Of a stretch of DNA of 64,000 nucleotides, positions 28,701-33,109 are shown in pieces. Origin of the DNA: Burkholderia gladioli (GTDB lineage Bacteria; Pseudomonadota; Gammaproteobacteria; Burkholderiales; Burkholderiaceae); contig NZ_CP009322.1 in assembly GCF_000959725.1 (NCBI RefSeq), positions 3,472,001-3,536,000 on the forward strand, written 5' to 3'. The stretch's first letter is position 1. Every line of letters begins with the position of its first letter. Below the pieces are notes generated by a model. It did no database searches and was not told the DNA's origin. It saw only the letters and a program-made list of their open reading frames with translations. A program made the position numbers and the translations under genes.

Positions 28701-28827
28701 GCACGAAACGATGATGAGCGCACAGGCACTCGCGAGGATCGGGCCGATCGTTGCGGCCGCACTCGAACGGGGCTTGAAAAATGGAGAGGCGTCGACAGGT
28801 TCGCCTATGGCTACCGAGAACGCATGA
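13783..28827 (+). CDS. icoA: Icosalide-type double chain-initiating nonribosomal peptide synthetase, 5014 aa
   Basis: Domains (residues approximate): C1 15-440, A1 460-970, T1 Ser1010, C2 1085-1520, A2 1540-2060, T2 Ser2103, C3 2160-2590, C4 2620-3050, A3 3065-3585, T3 Ser3626, C5 3685-4120, A4 4140-4655, T4 Ser4692, TE 4755-5000 with GWSLG (Ser4821). C1 at the N-terminus implies lipoinitiation. A1 and A4 start their specificity codes D-A-W (Leu type); A2 and A3 read D-V-W-H (Ser type). C3-C4 is a tandem in which C4 resembles C1 (PGQFAKVIP against PGMFANILP), so a second beta-hydroxyacyl chain can be loaded mid-line. This layout and Leu-Ser-Ser-Leu order match the synthetase of icosalide, a two-tailed cyclic depsipeptide of B. 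gladioli (icoA, also named icoS; recalled from the literature). Initiation may really be TTG at 13798, which has GAGG six bases upstream; the ATG at 13783 has none. Confidence 0.93.
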   Translation: MTRIILNAKNPQEILELTAAQLEMWFSQQREPDNPLFDSRAYVDIGGAIHYPAFEAAVRRFIEEARILHFRFLETSSGPVQFEAGGDSFEPTFIDVSREDDPFAACWNAMQAESNRPYDVLSGRLFSQTLFKLGDQRHVWYQRYHHIVMDGASIPLATRRVAAIYTALMRQAPVPDADFGAIDLMMSGDRAYRSSPRYASDRQYWQDYVHALPATETIAGAAPRASGFFNRASAPLPAAFIDQLDQIETRIAKWPLVLTAIVAAYLYRMSNGRITVFDFPVSARSKETRALPGMFANILPMRLPITPGTTLAELTRQVSTEVFAHMKHQQFRVKEIRQMRGAFAGPVFGPRINIVPYDNRWEFDDGRATLHALANGLVNDFAVTVTGNPRDPGCTLHVDANAELYDEASVQAHRKRLLHFIEAALADPEQPIERIDLLDADERRLLLQTWNATEADYPRHRCVHELVEDRAGQMPEAIALVAGDEQLSYGELNARANRLARYLVKLGVGPDIPVAVCAERSVAMVVALLAVFKAGGAYLSIDPAYSSARLAHILDDAAPPVMLVDSVGREALGEARLAKHVMVDLSAVLAPWDELASDNLPPRSLGLDSSHLAYVIYTSGSTGTPKGVMVEHRQLANLVTWHIDRFELRAGSRVPATASLAFDASVWELWPVLCAGASLLLPPPGLSSDAAALLNWWRHQSMDCAFLVTPLALLAMQSELPPGLKSLLIGGDRVTSLPSGLPPSLRIVNNYGPTETTVVATSGEIEPSVGDMVYPIGKPIANTRIYLLDENQALVPLGAVGELYIGGAGVARGYLNRPDLTAQRFLADPFARAEGDAEARMYRTGDLARYQPDGNIVFLGRNDEQVKVRGFRVEPGEIEAQLATHEAVREAIVVARQDPAGNARLLAYVSLQDAAPRAELVRGLREHLAARLPEYMVPAAFVVLDALPLTPNGKVDRRALPEPDDEAFAQAQYEAPQGETEQTIAALWAELLGVERVGRHDNFFVLGGHSLLAVQLIERLRQIGLTLAIRDLFEQPALAALSATLGQSREVVVPENRIGPDTRVITPDLLPLADLSQADIDRIVAQVPGGIANIQDIYALSPLQDGILFHHVLSTQGDPYLLSAHLAFTDRAALDRYLHAISRLVERHDILRTAVLWDGLGSPVQVVLRQASVEVSELVLDGNGEAIAKQLQDRIHPARYRMDLAQAPLLRFVLAEEAGGRWQAIMLLHHLVGDHSTLAILNEEVQATIDGQAHLLPEPQPYRNLVAHARLGLPASAHEAFFSKMLGDVDTPTLPFGLALAHDDMAPVYEARRIVPVALDARLRALSRTIGVSLATMCHLAWAMVLARTSGQKQVVFGTVLFGRMAAGAGSDRTMGLYINTLPLRIDIDATDVRAAVRDTQIRLAGLLAHEHASLALAQRCSGIGANVPLFSALLNYRHNVRLDAPSQWPRDVELLEAHERTNYPVTLSVEDYGDALEFAAQVIVPELPDRICAYMQHALEQLADALDAGSGSLDHLQVVPEDERALLIDTLNATDAPYDRNQYLHGLFEAQVKRTPEATALIAGDERLSYSELDARANRFARYLVGLGVGPDALVAVCLERSTAMVVSLLGILKAGGAYVPIDPAYPGPRIAHIVSDSAPAVVLVDATGREALVDALGDEKLAEYGLIDVGVASAPWDALSSEPLSPNALGLNPRHLAYVIYTSGSTGMPKGVQNEHDALVNRLTWMQEAYRLGGQDVVLQKTPFSFDVSVWEFFWTLANGATLVMAEPGAHRDADYLTEIIAKHGVTTLHFVPSMLAGFLEAQDLTRCKTLSRIICSGEALPAPIARRCLERLPHARLHNLYGPTEAAIDVTAFTCPPDFDAQAVPIGKPIANTRIYLLDEHQAPVPMGAIGELYIGGVGVARGYLNRADLTAQRFLGDPFARAAGHPEARMYRTGDLARYLPDGNIVFLGRNDDQVKLRGFRIELGEIEVQLAKHDAVREAIVIARQDPAGNARLLAYVTPQESASREELARSLREHLTARLPDYMVPAAFVVLDTLPLTPNGKLDHRALPEPADDAFVQSRYEAPQGETEQAIAALWAELLGVERIGRHDNFFALGGHSLVAIRMISRIANATGKSLPLRKVFEAPTLAELALALADVTSSERAHDLVRIDRNVTMPLSFAEERVLAIEAGGTRGAMLNSSRLFILSGRVREDVLDRALRAVVERHEILRTHYADDETTGSFVPVIGRSTLFRLERREVAEDDAMPIAQSEAARHLDCFRGPVFGATLFVESPRRAILMIAIHHIAMDAASWNIVWRDFRQAYAALAADEPPALATLALQYRDYAAWTTRQVDAERLAQLRQTWRERLAGAPVYLDLPADRARPDKLSDRAGRIERMLAPELVQGIRQIATAYKVTPFIVLETTLAIACAQLARSRDIVIGTVTEGRTHAATEDMVGLFVNTLPLRHRLDRTASVASHLLATSRELLSALEASELPFADVVAAVNPPRASSHDPIFQVFCQFQQGPGKTRETIADMTIEAIPRTRMARGADLAVVFLDAGEYLSADVSYSADLFDAESIDALFELFLHFLAESVQRPDAVVDELWDAGVASARAAASGPDVSRLIDRPGSPAGTWYALSPAQQAVWLQEQAARPGTSFFSVAAMRCAPEVDRMRLVAASRALIDQNQAFWIQVSDAGLQCEASTPTTRFQHFVEPTTMTDEAMQRAVIEWHEKLNEDPRDKSGAVAVFDSPGSVLVALRSPHVQNDGWSALRYFERIGRNYAALESDPARAFDMDRIFLDTLSLDERYLCSPTYERDAAFWQSACARIDGQPLVTLVADHAHPVDARGVVRSLRKVFPQTLQERVQNAARKLSLSPAECLTALTALYLMRVTGERSTVLGVSFLNRTREALDIPGQFAKVIPLPVSIGQGDIPLSSTLNGIRDAFKDVMQHGRFPFGEMVRRYGFDPRHIEISVNTLFLRHPVEVGGQPAHVQWLSGPEHGLSFLFTQFGRSAPIDIELRYNSNAFDSESVERHAGRLLDFIEHACEDDSVSARGIELVSSEERALLIDALNATDAPYDRNQYLHGLFEAQAKRTPEATALIAGDERLSYAELDARANRFARYLVDLGVGPDALVAVCLERSAAMVVSLLGILKAGGAYVPIDPAYPGPRIAHIVSDSAPAVVLVDATGREALVDALGDEKPAEQGLIDVSAASAPWDKLSSDPLSPNALGLNPRHLAYVIYTSGSTGMPKGVQNEHDALVNRLTWMQEAYRLGGQDVVLQKTPFSFDVSVWEFFWTLANGATLVMAEPGAHRDADYLTEIIAKHGVTTLHFVPSMLAGFLEAQDLTRCKTLSRIICSGEALPAPIARRCLERLPHAQLHNLYGPTEAAIDVTAFTCPPDFDAQAVPIGKPIANTRIYLLDERQAPVPLGAIGELYIGGVGVARGYLNRADLTAQRFLADPFARAAGHPEARMYRTGDLARYLPDGNIVFLGRNDDQVKIRGFRIELGEIEVQLAKHEAVREAIVIARQDSAGNARLLAYVTPQESTSREELARSLREHLTARLPEYMVPAAFVVLETLPLTPNGKLDRRALPEPADDAFVQSRYEAPQGETEQAVAALWAELLGVERIGRHDNFFALGGHSLLAVRMLNRLRAMQAGDLSLSSLFDHPTVSAVAQAIDSGSRSVAPPIVRAARDACLPLSFAQQRMMFLSGFDGASTIYHVPLVLRIDGKLDISALRRALDTLWARHEALRTVFLDTSGTGEGAHAELLPADDGMLWREDDLSSRLDASQDEWLRLCEEEATQAFDLARGPLVRARLVRLAANEHTLMLTLHHIICDGWSLAVLVKELGALYRAVTEERPKPLGALTIQYPDYVSWQRQWFGAERLEREAAYWKTTLAGIPTLLDLPTDHPRPAQQQFDAARLPLELDPMLTQDLRRLAARRGTTVFAVVTAAWAAVLGRLAGQEDIVIGTPVANRSKPELEAVVGLFVNTLALRIDLSGMPSVGQLLDRVQSTIVAAQDHQDLPFEQVVEIVKPQRRLAHTSIFQVMISWQNTDMRTIELPDLAFTPVGGAFDRAKFDLELDLLDDGQVISGALRYATALFEEASIARHCAYLIAILRAMARDEEQPIERIDLLDADERRLLLQTWNATGADYPRHRCVHELVEAQAGQMPETIAVVAGDEQLSYGELNARANRLARYLVKLGVGPDISVAVCVERSVAMVVALLAVFKAGGAYLSIDPAYSSARLAHILDDAAPPVMLADAVGREALGEGRLTKHVMVDLSAVLAPWDELASDNLPPRSLGLDSSHLAYVIYTSGSTGTPKGVMVEHRQLANLVTWHIDRFELRVGSRVPATASLAFDASVWELWPVLCAGASLLLPPPGLSSDAAALLNWWRHQSMDCAFLVTPLALLAMQSELPPGLKSLLIGGDRVTLLPSGLPPSLRIVNNYGPTETTVVATSGEIEPSAGDTVYPIGKPIANTRIYLLDENQALVPLGAVGELYIGGAGVARGYLNRPDLTAQRFLADPFARAEGDAEARMYRTGDLARYQPDGNIVFLGRNDEQVKVRGFRVEPGEIEAQLATHEAVREAIVVARQDPAGNARLLAYVSLQDAAPRAELVRGLREHLAARLPEYMVPAAFVVLDALPLTPNGKVDRRALPEPDDEAFVQAQYEAPQGETEQTIAVLWAELLGVERVGRHDNFFALGGHSLLATRMLARLRESFGHDVSIRTLFEAPTVSQLAPRVHTAVQSDALAMLLPIQTLGSKPPLFCIHPAGGFSWPYAGLAHHLPDRPLYGLQARALAEADEQVDSIEEMALDYVRQIRGVQPSGPYHLLGWSLGCHIAHAIATQLQLAGESVALLAMLDGYPMAEIEAISSPTEAEVMGVLMQAFSDSQQPTTAEPLTIATLKAHLARSNPMFQTISEPTFSSIVRQFQIAPALAGMFLPEIFHGDVLFLRAGLSQTDAYPQREVSAWQPYVQGRIETHDVECLHETMMSAQALARIGPIVAAALERGLKNGEASTGSPMATENA
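15066..16821 (+). repeat. A1-T1 block, long direct repeat with A4-T4
   Basis: This stretch matches 26112-27867 at a constant offset of 11046 bp with no insertion or deletion seen and only scattered substitutions. It encodes the Leu-type adenylation domain plus most of the carrier domain, ending exactly at the GGHSLLA motif of the carrier. Confidence 0.9.
18362..20093 (+). repeat. A2-T2 block, long direct repeat with A3-T3
   Basis: Matches 22931-24662 at a constant offset of 4569 bp without gaps. Encodes the Ser-type adenylation domain and the carrier up to the GGHS motif, after which the two copies diverge at once. Confidence 0.9.
20260..22930 (+). other. Tandem condensation domains C3-C4 inside the NRPS
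   Basis: C3 (about 20260-21552) has the layout of an ordinary elongation C domain (PLSFAEERV, RHEILRTHY, VGLFVNTLPLR), with the active-site motif HHIAMDA at residues 2287-2293, Ala replacing the usual Gly. It is followed not by an A domain but by C4 (about 21640-22930), which resembles the N-terminal starter C1 and has PHVQNDG at residues 2745-2751. The first His of HHxxxDG is Pro; the catalytic second His, the Asp and the Gly are kept. By analogy with icosalide synthesis, C4 would acylate Ser on T3 with a 3-hydroxyacyl-CoA, and C3 would esterify the upstream dipeptide onto that hydroxyl. Confidence 0.8.
22931..24662 (+). repeat. A3-T3 block, second copy of the Ser-type repeat
   Basis: Partner of 18362-20093. 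It differs from it by scattered substitutions only. The encoded specificity residues seen by eye are the same, so both modules should load serine. Confidence 0.9.
26112..27867 (+). repeat. A4-T4 block, second copy of the Leu-type repeat
   Basis: Partner of 15066-16821. The similarity stops right after the carrier Ser region, where this copy leads to the thioesterase and the first copy leads to C2. Confidence 0.9.
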
Positions 28828-28854
28828 CGGCAGCTGATGATGCGCACGCATCGC

Positions 28855-28891
28855 GCCGTCGAGGAAGATCGACTTGCACTTCCTCGACGGC
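28855..28891. terminator. Perfect 13-bp inverted repeat between NRPS and peptidase genes
   Basis: GCCGTCGAGGAAG (28855-28867) pairs exactly with CTTCCTCGACGGC (28879-28891) across an 11-base loop in the 76-bp gap between the convergent NRPS and S15 peptidase genes. There is no T tract on either side, so it may be a bidirectional terminator or an RNA-stabilising hairpin. Confidence 0.55.
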
Positions 28892-28903
28892 TACCGCAAT
28901 GCC

Positions 28904-30853
28904 TTACAAGCTCGCGAGCGGCACCGTCACCTCGGTCCCCGCCGGGTCGAGCCGCAACTCGGTACCCGGCGCCGGCCGCAACGTCGCCTCGTAGTCGCTC
29001 GACAGCACCACCAACCCGAGCCGGTGCCCCGCCGCGATGGTGTAGTCGCGCGGCATGAAGCTGAGCTTCAGCTCATAGGGCAGGCCCGCCAGCACCGGCA
29101 GCGAATGCCGGATCGACAGCGGATTGCGCGGATCGGCCCAGGCGCGCGTGACGATGGTGGCGGTGCCGTCCGGCGCGCGGTCGACCAGCAGCGCGGTGAC
29201 GTTCGCGGCAGCCGAGAACGTCAGCCGCACATGCGCCGTCGCGGTGCCCGACAAGCGGCTCGCGGCGGTGAACGGTGCGGTCTCGAAGCGGCCACGATGC
29301 GCGCCGTCAGGCGCGTTCGCCAGCGTCAACGCATCGATGCGCGCGTCGTCGCGGAACGTCAGCAGCGGGCCGCCGGTCGGGAAACGCAGCAGCGCGCCGT
29401 CGCGCGAGCCGTCGCCGCCGGCGAAGTAGGTGACCGGGCGCGCCTGGCGTGACGGCCACTGCGTTTCCTTCAGCAGCGTGCCGTCTGCCTGCTCGACCAC
29501 CGAACCGGCATCGCGCTCCACGCCGTTGTCGACGCCGAGCAGGTAGCGCGTGAACCAGCGGTTCACGGCCACCGGCCACGCATCGGTCAGCGCCGGGCGG
29601 CTGCGCGGATCGATGTGCTTGGCGCGGTGCAGCCACAGTTGCGCGGGCACGCCCTGGCGGCGCATCGCCAGGTACCAGGAGGTCGACTGGTCGACCCGCA
29701 CGTTGTCGTCCGCGAGCCCCTGCGCGACCAGCGCCGGCGCCACCGCGCGCAGCGGCGAGATCTCGCGCGCGGCCCAGAACGCCGAATAGTCGCCGGTGGC
29801 GCGATCCTCGTCGCGCAGCGCCTCGTCGACCAGATGCGTGCAGCGTTCCGGATGCGCATTGGTCAGCAGCGCCTTGATGTAGACGTCGACATCCTCGCCC
29901 TGGTAGCCCTCGGGCGCGCGCACCAGGCCGCCCGCGCGGTAGTAGCCGTACATGTCGGTCAGGCCGGCGATCGGCACGATCGCGTCGAGCCCGCGCGTGC
30001 GCAGGCTCGCGACCATCTTCGGCAGGGTGCCGTCGTACGACACGCCATACATGCCGACATGGCCCGTCGACCAGTTCGCGACCACCGGCTTGCCGGCCGC
30101 GTCGCGTGCCGTTGCCTCGCGGCCGAGCCAACGGATCACCTGGGCCATCGCCACCGATTCGTCGTGGGTGAGGATGGTCGGGCAGCCGTCGGAGCCGGCG
30201 GTGCCCAGCGAATCGGCATAGACGATGCTGAAGCCGCGCTGCACGAAGTAGCCCTCGATCCACGAGCGCGCGGCCGCGGCCACCTCGGCCTGCTGGCGCA
30301 GCAACGACACCGGCCGCGCGGCCATCACGCGCGCGCCGCTACCGGCATCGGTAGCCCGCGAAGCCGTGGCGGCGGCAGGGCTGGGCGAGCCGTCCAGCTC
30401 GACGTCGACATCGTGATTCGGGCTGTCGGCCAGGTCGTTGTAGTAGGGGCTGGCCAGCACGATCACCGGCGTCACCGCGCCGTCGTCTGTCTCGGCCGGG
30501 CGCACCACGCGCACGTGGATGCGGTCCTTCTGGCCGTCGCCGTCGGAATCGACGGGCGTCTCGACCCAGGCCTCGCTGGTGCGCGTCGCGCCCGACAGCG
30601 AAGGCTGGACCTGGCCGTCCTTGACGAGCGGCGGATATTTGCCGCGCGAGGCATCGGCATAAGGCACGCCCGAAGGCGAACGATGCGCGCGCGAGGCCGC
30701 ATCGGCCGAGGCTTGCTCGGCGGAGGAAGCGGAGGAGGAAAACACGGAAGCGCCGGGGCTGCCGCCGTCGTCGCCGCCGCACGCGCCGAGCGCGAACACG
30801 GCCGCGATCGCGGCGAGCCACGCCTTGGCGGCGGGCAGGGAGGAGTGGGTCAT
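28904..30853 (-). CDS. Lipoprotein S15 / CocE-NonD-family hydrolase (X-Pro dipeptidyl-peptidase type), 649 aa
   Basis: Alpha/beta hydrolase of the Xaa-Pro dipeptidyl-peptidase family. The N-terminus MTHSSLPAAK, a hydrophobic core and the lipobox ALGAC mark a lipoprotein signal (Cys at about residue 24), followed by a Gly/Ser-rich linker. The nucleophile elbow is YGVSYDG, the acid is probably in GLADDNV and the His in RAKHIDP; a C-terminal jelly-roll domain typical of the family follows (about 470-649). An upstream in-frame Met at 30949 would lack the signal sequence at its start. It lies downstream of, and in the same direction as, the subtilisin gene, and may act with it in extracellular protein breakdown. 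Confidence 0.87.
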   Translation of the reverse strand: MTHSSLPAAKAWLAAIAAVFALGACGGDDGGSPGASVFSSSASSAEQASADAASRAHRSPSGVPYADASRGKYPPLVKDGQVQPSLSGATRTSEAWVETPVDSDGDGQKDRIHVRVVRPAETDDGAVTPVIVLASPYYNDLADSPNHDVDVELDGSPSPAAATASRATDAGSGARVMAARPVSLLRQQAEVAAAARSWIEGYFVQRGFSIVYADSLGTAGSDGCPTILTHDESVAMAQVIRWLGREATARDAAGKPVVANWSTGHVGMYGVSYDGTLPKMVASLRTRGLDAIVPIAGLTDMYGYYRAGGLVRAPEGYQGEDVDVYIKALLTNAHPERCTHLVDEALRDEDRATGDYSAFWAAREISPLRAVAPALVAQGLADDNVRVDQSTSWYLAMRRQGVPAQLWLHRAKHIDPRSRPALTDAWPVAVNRWFTRYLLGVDNGVERDAGSVVEQADGTLLKETQWPSRQARPVTYFAGGDGSRDGALLRFPTGGPLLTFRDDARIDALTLANAPDGAHRGRFETAPFTAASRLSGTATAHVRLTFSAAANVTALLVDRAPDGTATIVTRAWADPRNPLSIRHSLPVLAGLPYELKLSFMPRDYTIAAGHRLGLVVLSSDYEATLRPAPGTELRLDPAGTEVTVPLASL

Positions 30854-30971
30854 GCTTGTCTCGCTGTAGTTGTGTCGGGAGTCGTCAAGCGCAACGAGCG
30901 GCGGGCGTTGCCGCGCCGCCGCCCGCTCGCGCCGGATGGACCAGGCCATCCGGCGCGCGTGGTGCCTGCCG

Positions 30972-32510
30972 TTACTGACGTGCCGCGTTGACGGCCGCGC
31001 CGGCGTCGAGCAGGCCCGCGCCGCAGGTGCTGGTCGAGCAGCCCGAGCCGCTCGGGAACGGCCGTGCCGAGGCTTGCAGCTTCTGCAGGATCTGGCTGGG
31101 CGTGAGCGAGCCGTTGGCCGCCAGCATCAGCGCCACGGTGCCGGCCACGTGCGGCGTGGCCATGCTGGTGCCGTTGTAGGAGGCATAGCTGTCGGCGGCC
31201 GGCGATTTAGTGCCGCTGTTCAGCGTCGACAGGATGTTCACGCCGGGGGCGGCGATCTTCACCAGCGAGCCGGTGTTGGTGAAGCTGGCGCGCCGGCCGT
31301 TGATGTCGGTGGCGGCCACCGCGATCACGTTCTGGCAGTTCGCCGGCTGCGAGCTCGACACCGGGGAGGCCTCGTTGCCGGCCGCCACCACCACCGTCGC
31401 GCCCTTCGCCACCACCGCGTTGATCGCGTTCTGGTAGGTGCGGCTGCAACTACCGCCACCGCCGAGGCTGAAGTTCAGCACGCTGGCCGGGTTCGGGTTG
31501 GCCGGAGCGCCCGGCACCGAGAGACCGGCGGCCCAGCGCATGCCGTCCGCGATATCGGACAGCGTGCCGCCGCACTTGCCGAGCACGCGCACCGGCAGGA
31601 TCTTGCCCTTCCACGAGATGCCGGCCACGCCGGTGCCGTTGTTCGACACCGCGCCGATCGTGCCGGCCACGTGGGTGCCGTGCCAGGAACTGTTGCTGGC
31701 GAAAGTGTTGCCGAACTGGTCGAGCTGGCAGCGGTAGAACGGGCCGTTCGGATCGTCGACTTCCTGCTGCGTGACCCAGTCGCCCGGATCGGCTGCGTTG
31801 TTGTCGCGACCGTTGCCGTCGTTGGCGCTGTCGGGATCGCTGATGAAGTCGTAGCCCGGCAGGATGTTCGCGGCGAGGTCCACATGCGGGCGGTAGCCGG
31901 TGTCCACCACCGCCACCACCACCTTGTCCGAGCCCGTGGTGATGTCCCAGGCCTTCGGCAGGTTCGCGCCGCCCACGCCGCTGGCATAACCCCATTGCTC
32001 GGAATAACGCGTGTCGTTCGGCACCAGGAAGGCGTGCATGCGCGCATCGGGTTCGGCGTAGTCGACTGCGCCGTCGGCGGCGAAGTCCCTGGCCAGCGAG
32101 GCCGCGTCGGCCGCCGAGATGTTGCGGCCCAGGCGCAGCACGGTGGCGCCGTCGGCCATCTCGCGCTTCACGTGCAGGCCGGCGGCCGGGTCGCCCGCAT
32201 TGCCGGGCGCCGAGGCAGCCGCGGCACCGAACGAGCGCGTGGTGACGCGTTGCCCACGCGCGGCCAGCACGCGATCGATCACGCCCTGGATGCCGGACTG
32301 CGCGCTCGACGAGGCGATCGAGGCGGTGGCGCGCGCGGACGGCGAGGCCGCCGGCTTCAGCTTGACGATCAGCTGGTTGACGCTTTCGCCGCCGCTGCCG
32401 GCGTTCGGCACGCTGGGCGCCTGCGTCTCGGCGTAAGCGAGCGTGGCGCCGGCGGCGAGCACCAGGGCGATTGCGGAAGAAATAGAAGTAGTGCGAACTA
32501 ATTGATTCAT
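30972..32510 (-). CDS. Secreted subtilisin-like serine peptidase (S8), 512 aa
   Basis: Preproprotein. The signal peptide runs from MNQLVRTTS through a hydrophobic stretch to LAYA|E (about residue 27), followed by an inhibitor-like propeptide (about 28-165). The S8 catalytic domain has the triad in order: Asp in VVAVVDTGYRPH, His in SWHGTHVAG and Ser in NGTSMATPHVAG. Cys residues in CSRTYQ, ANCQN, SGCSTSTCG suggest disulfides. It resembles Burkholderia MprA-type extracellular proteases and ends shortly after the catalytic domain. It is followed 118 bp later by the S15 lipoprotein gene. Confidence 0.92.
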   Translation of the reverse strand: MNQLVRTTSISSAIALVLAAGATLAYAETQAPSVPNAGSGGESVNQLIVKLKPAASPSARATASIASSSAQSGIQGVIDRVLAARGQRVTTRSFGAAAASAPGNAGDPAAGLHVKREMADGATVLRLGRNISAADAASLARDFAADGAVDYAEPDARMHAFLVPNDTRYSEQWGYASGVGGANLPKAWDITTGSDKVVVAVVDTGYRPHVDLAANILPGYDFISDPDSANDGNGRDNNAADPGDWVTQQEVDDPNGPFYRCQLDQFGNTFASNSSWHGTHVAGTIGAVSNNGTGVAGISWKGKILPVRVLGKCGGTLSDIADGMRWAAGLSVPGAPANPNPASVLNFSLGGGGSCSRTYQNAINAVVAKGATVVVAAGNEASPVSSSQPANCQNVIAVAATDINGRRASFTNTGSLVKIAAPGVNILSTLNSGTKSPAADSYASYNGTSMATPHVAGTVALMLAANGSLTPSQILQKLQASARPFPSGSGCSTSTCGAGLLDAGAAVNAARQ

Positions 32511-32841
32511 GCCAGTACCCCCAGAAGGAGAGAACGGATTGCGTTGTTGGAGTGTTACCGTTGCGAAACCGCGGGTTTGCATCCCGGCACGAAGGCGGGC
32601 GCGACGCCCTGGCCAGGGGCGGCACCTGCTGCCGAACAAGAGCACGGACTACTGGCGCGGCTGCTGCGGGAAGCGCGCTGTCGAGCCGGCCGGCCCGCAG
32701 GGCGCGGGCCGGCCGTGTGCCTCTCTCAGGTTCTTTTGTTGTGGTTCGGATACCGCCACGATCCTGCGAGGCAAACGCTGGGCGTTGTCGCGCAAGGTCG
32801 ATAATTCATTTAGTACGACTGAAATGGACAGCGAGGAGACG
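32511..32841. other. Intergenic region upstream of the subtilisin gene
   Basis: About 330 bp separating the subtilisin start from a possible small plus-strand gene. No family-level coding signal was seen. Promoters for both directions should lie here; an AT-richer patch is visible around 32795-32825. Confidence 0.4.
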
Positions 32842-33006
32842 ATGCCGTATTCAGTGCTGCGCGGCGCGCTTGCCGGATGGCGGCGCATCGAGCCCGTCGA
32901 AATAGAGGAAGCTTTCCTCGGGCTTTCGCAAAATTATCTTGCCGTATGGCGGCTGTCAAATAAATTTAATCGAAATCTAAAAAAGTTAGATAAGTGCCGG
33001 ATGTGA
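32842..33006 (+). CDS. Possible small protein, 54 aa, unknown
   Basis: A short frame starting MPYSVLRGALAG, preceded by a strong ribosome site GAGGAG five bases before the ATG; a longer in-frame start exists at 32824. The product has one Trp-rich central segment and a Lys/Arg-rich C-terminus (KFNRNLKK). The 3' third uses AT-rich codons unlike its neighbours. No family recognised. It may be a real small gene or chance. Confidence 0.35.
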   Translation: MPYSVLRGALAGWRRIEPVEIEEAFLGLSQNYLAVWRLSNKFNRNLKKLDKCRM

Positions 33007-33048
33007 GGGGGCAGCCGCGCACGGCGCGATGCGCGCGCACAAAATGAC

Positions 33049-33080
33049 GAAGGCCGCGTGCCTTGTCGGGCACACGGCCT
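33049..33080 (-). terminator. Terminator hairpin after the MFS gene
   Basis: On the minus strand AAGGCCGTGTGCC pairs with GGCACGCGGCCTT (one G-U type mismatch), followed by CGTCATTTTG. It lies just after the stop codon of the minus-strand MFS gene and ends the mannonate transport operon. It can also form on the plus strand. Confidence 0.7.
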
Positions 33081-33109
33081 TCGCCGTTCGATCCGGCGCG
33101 GGACGAGCC

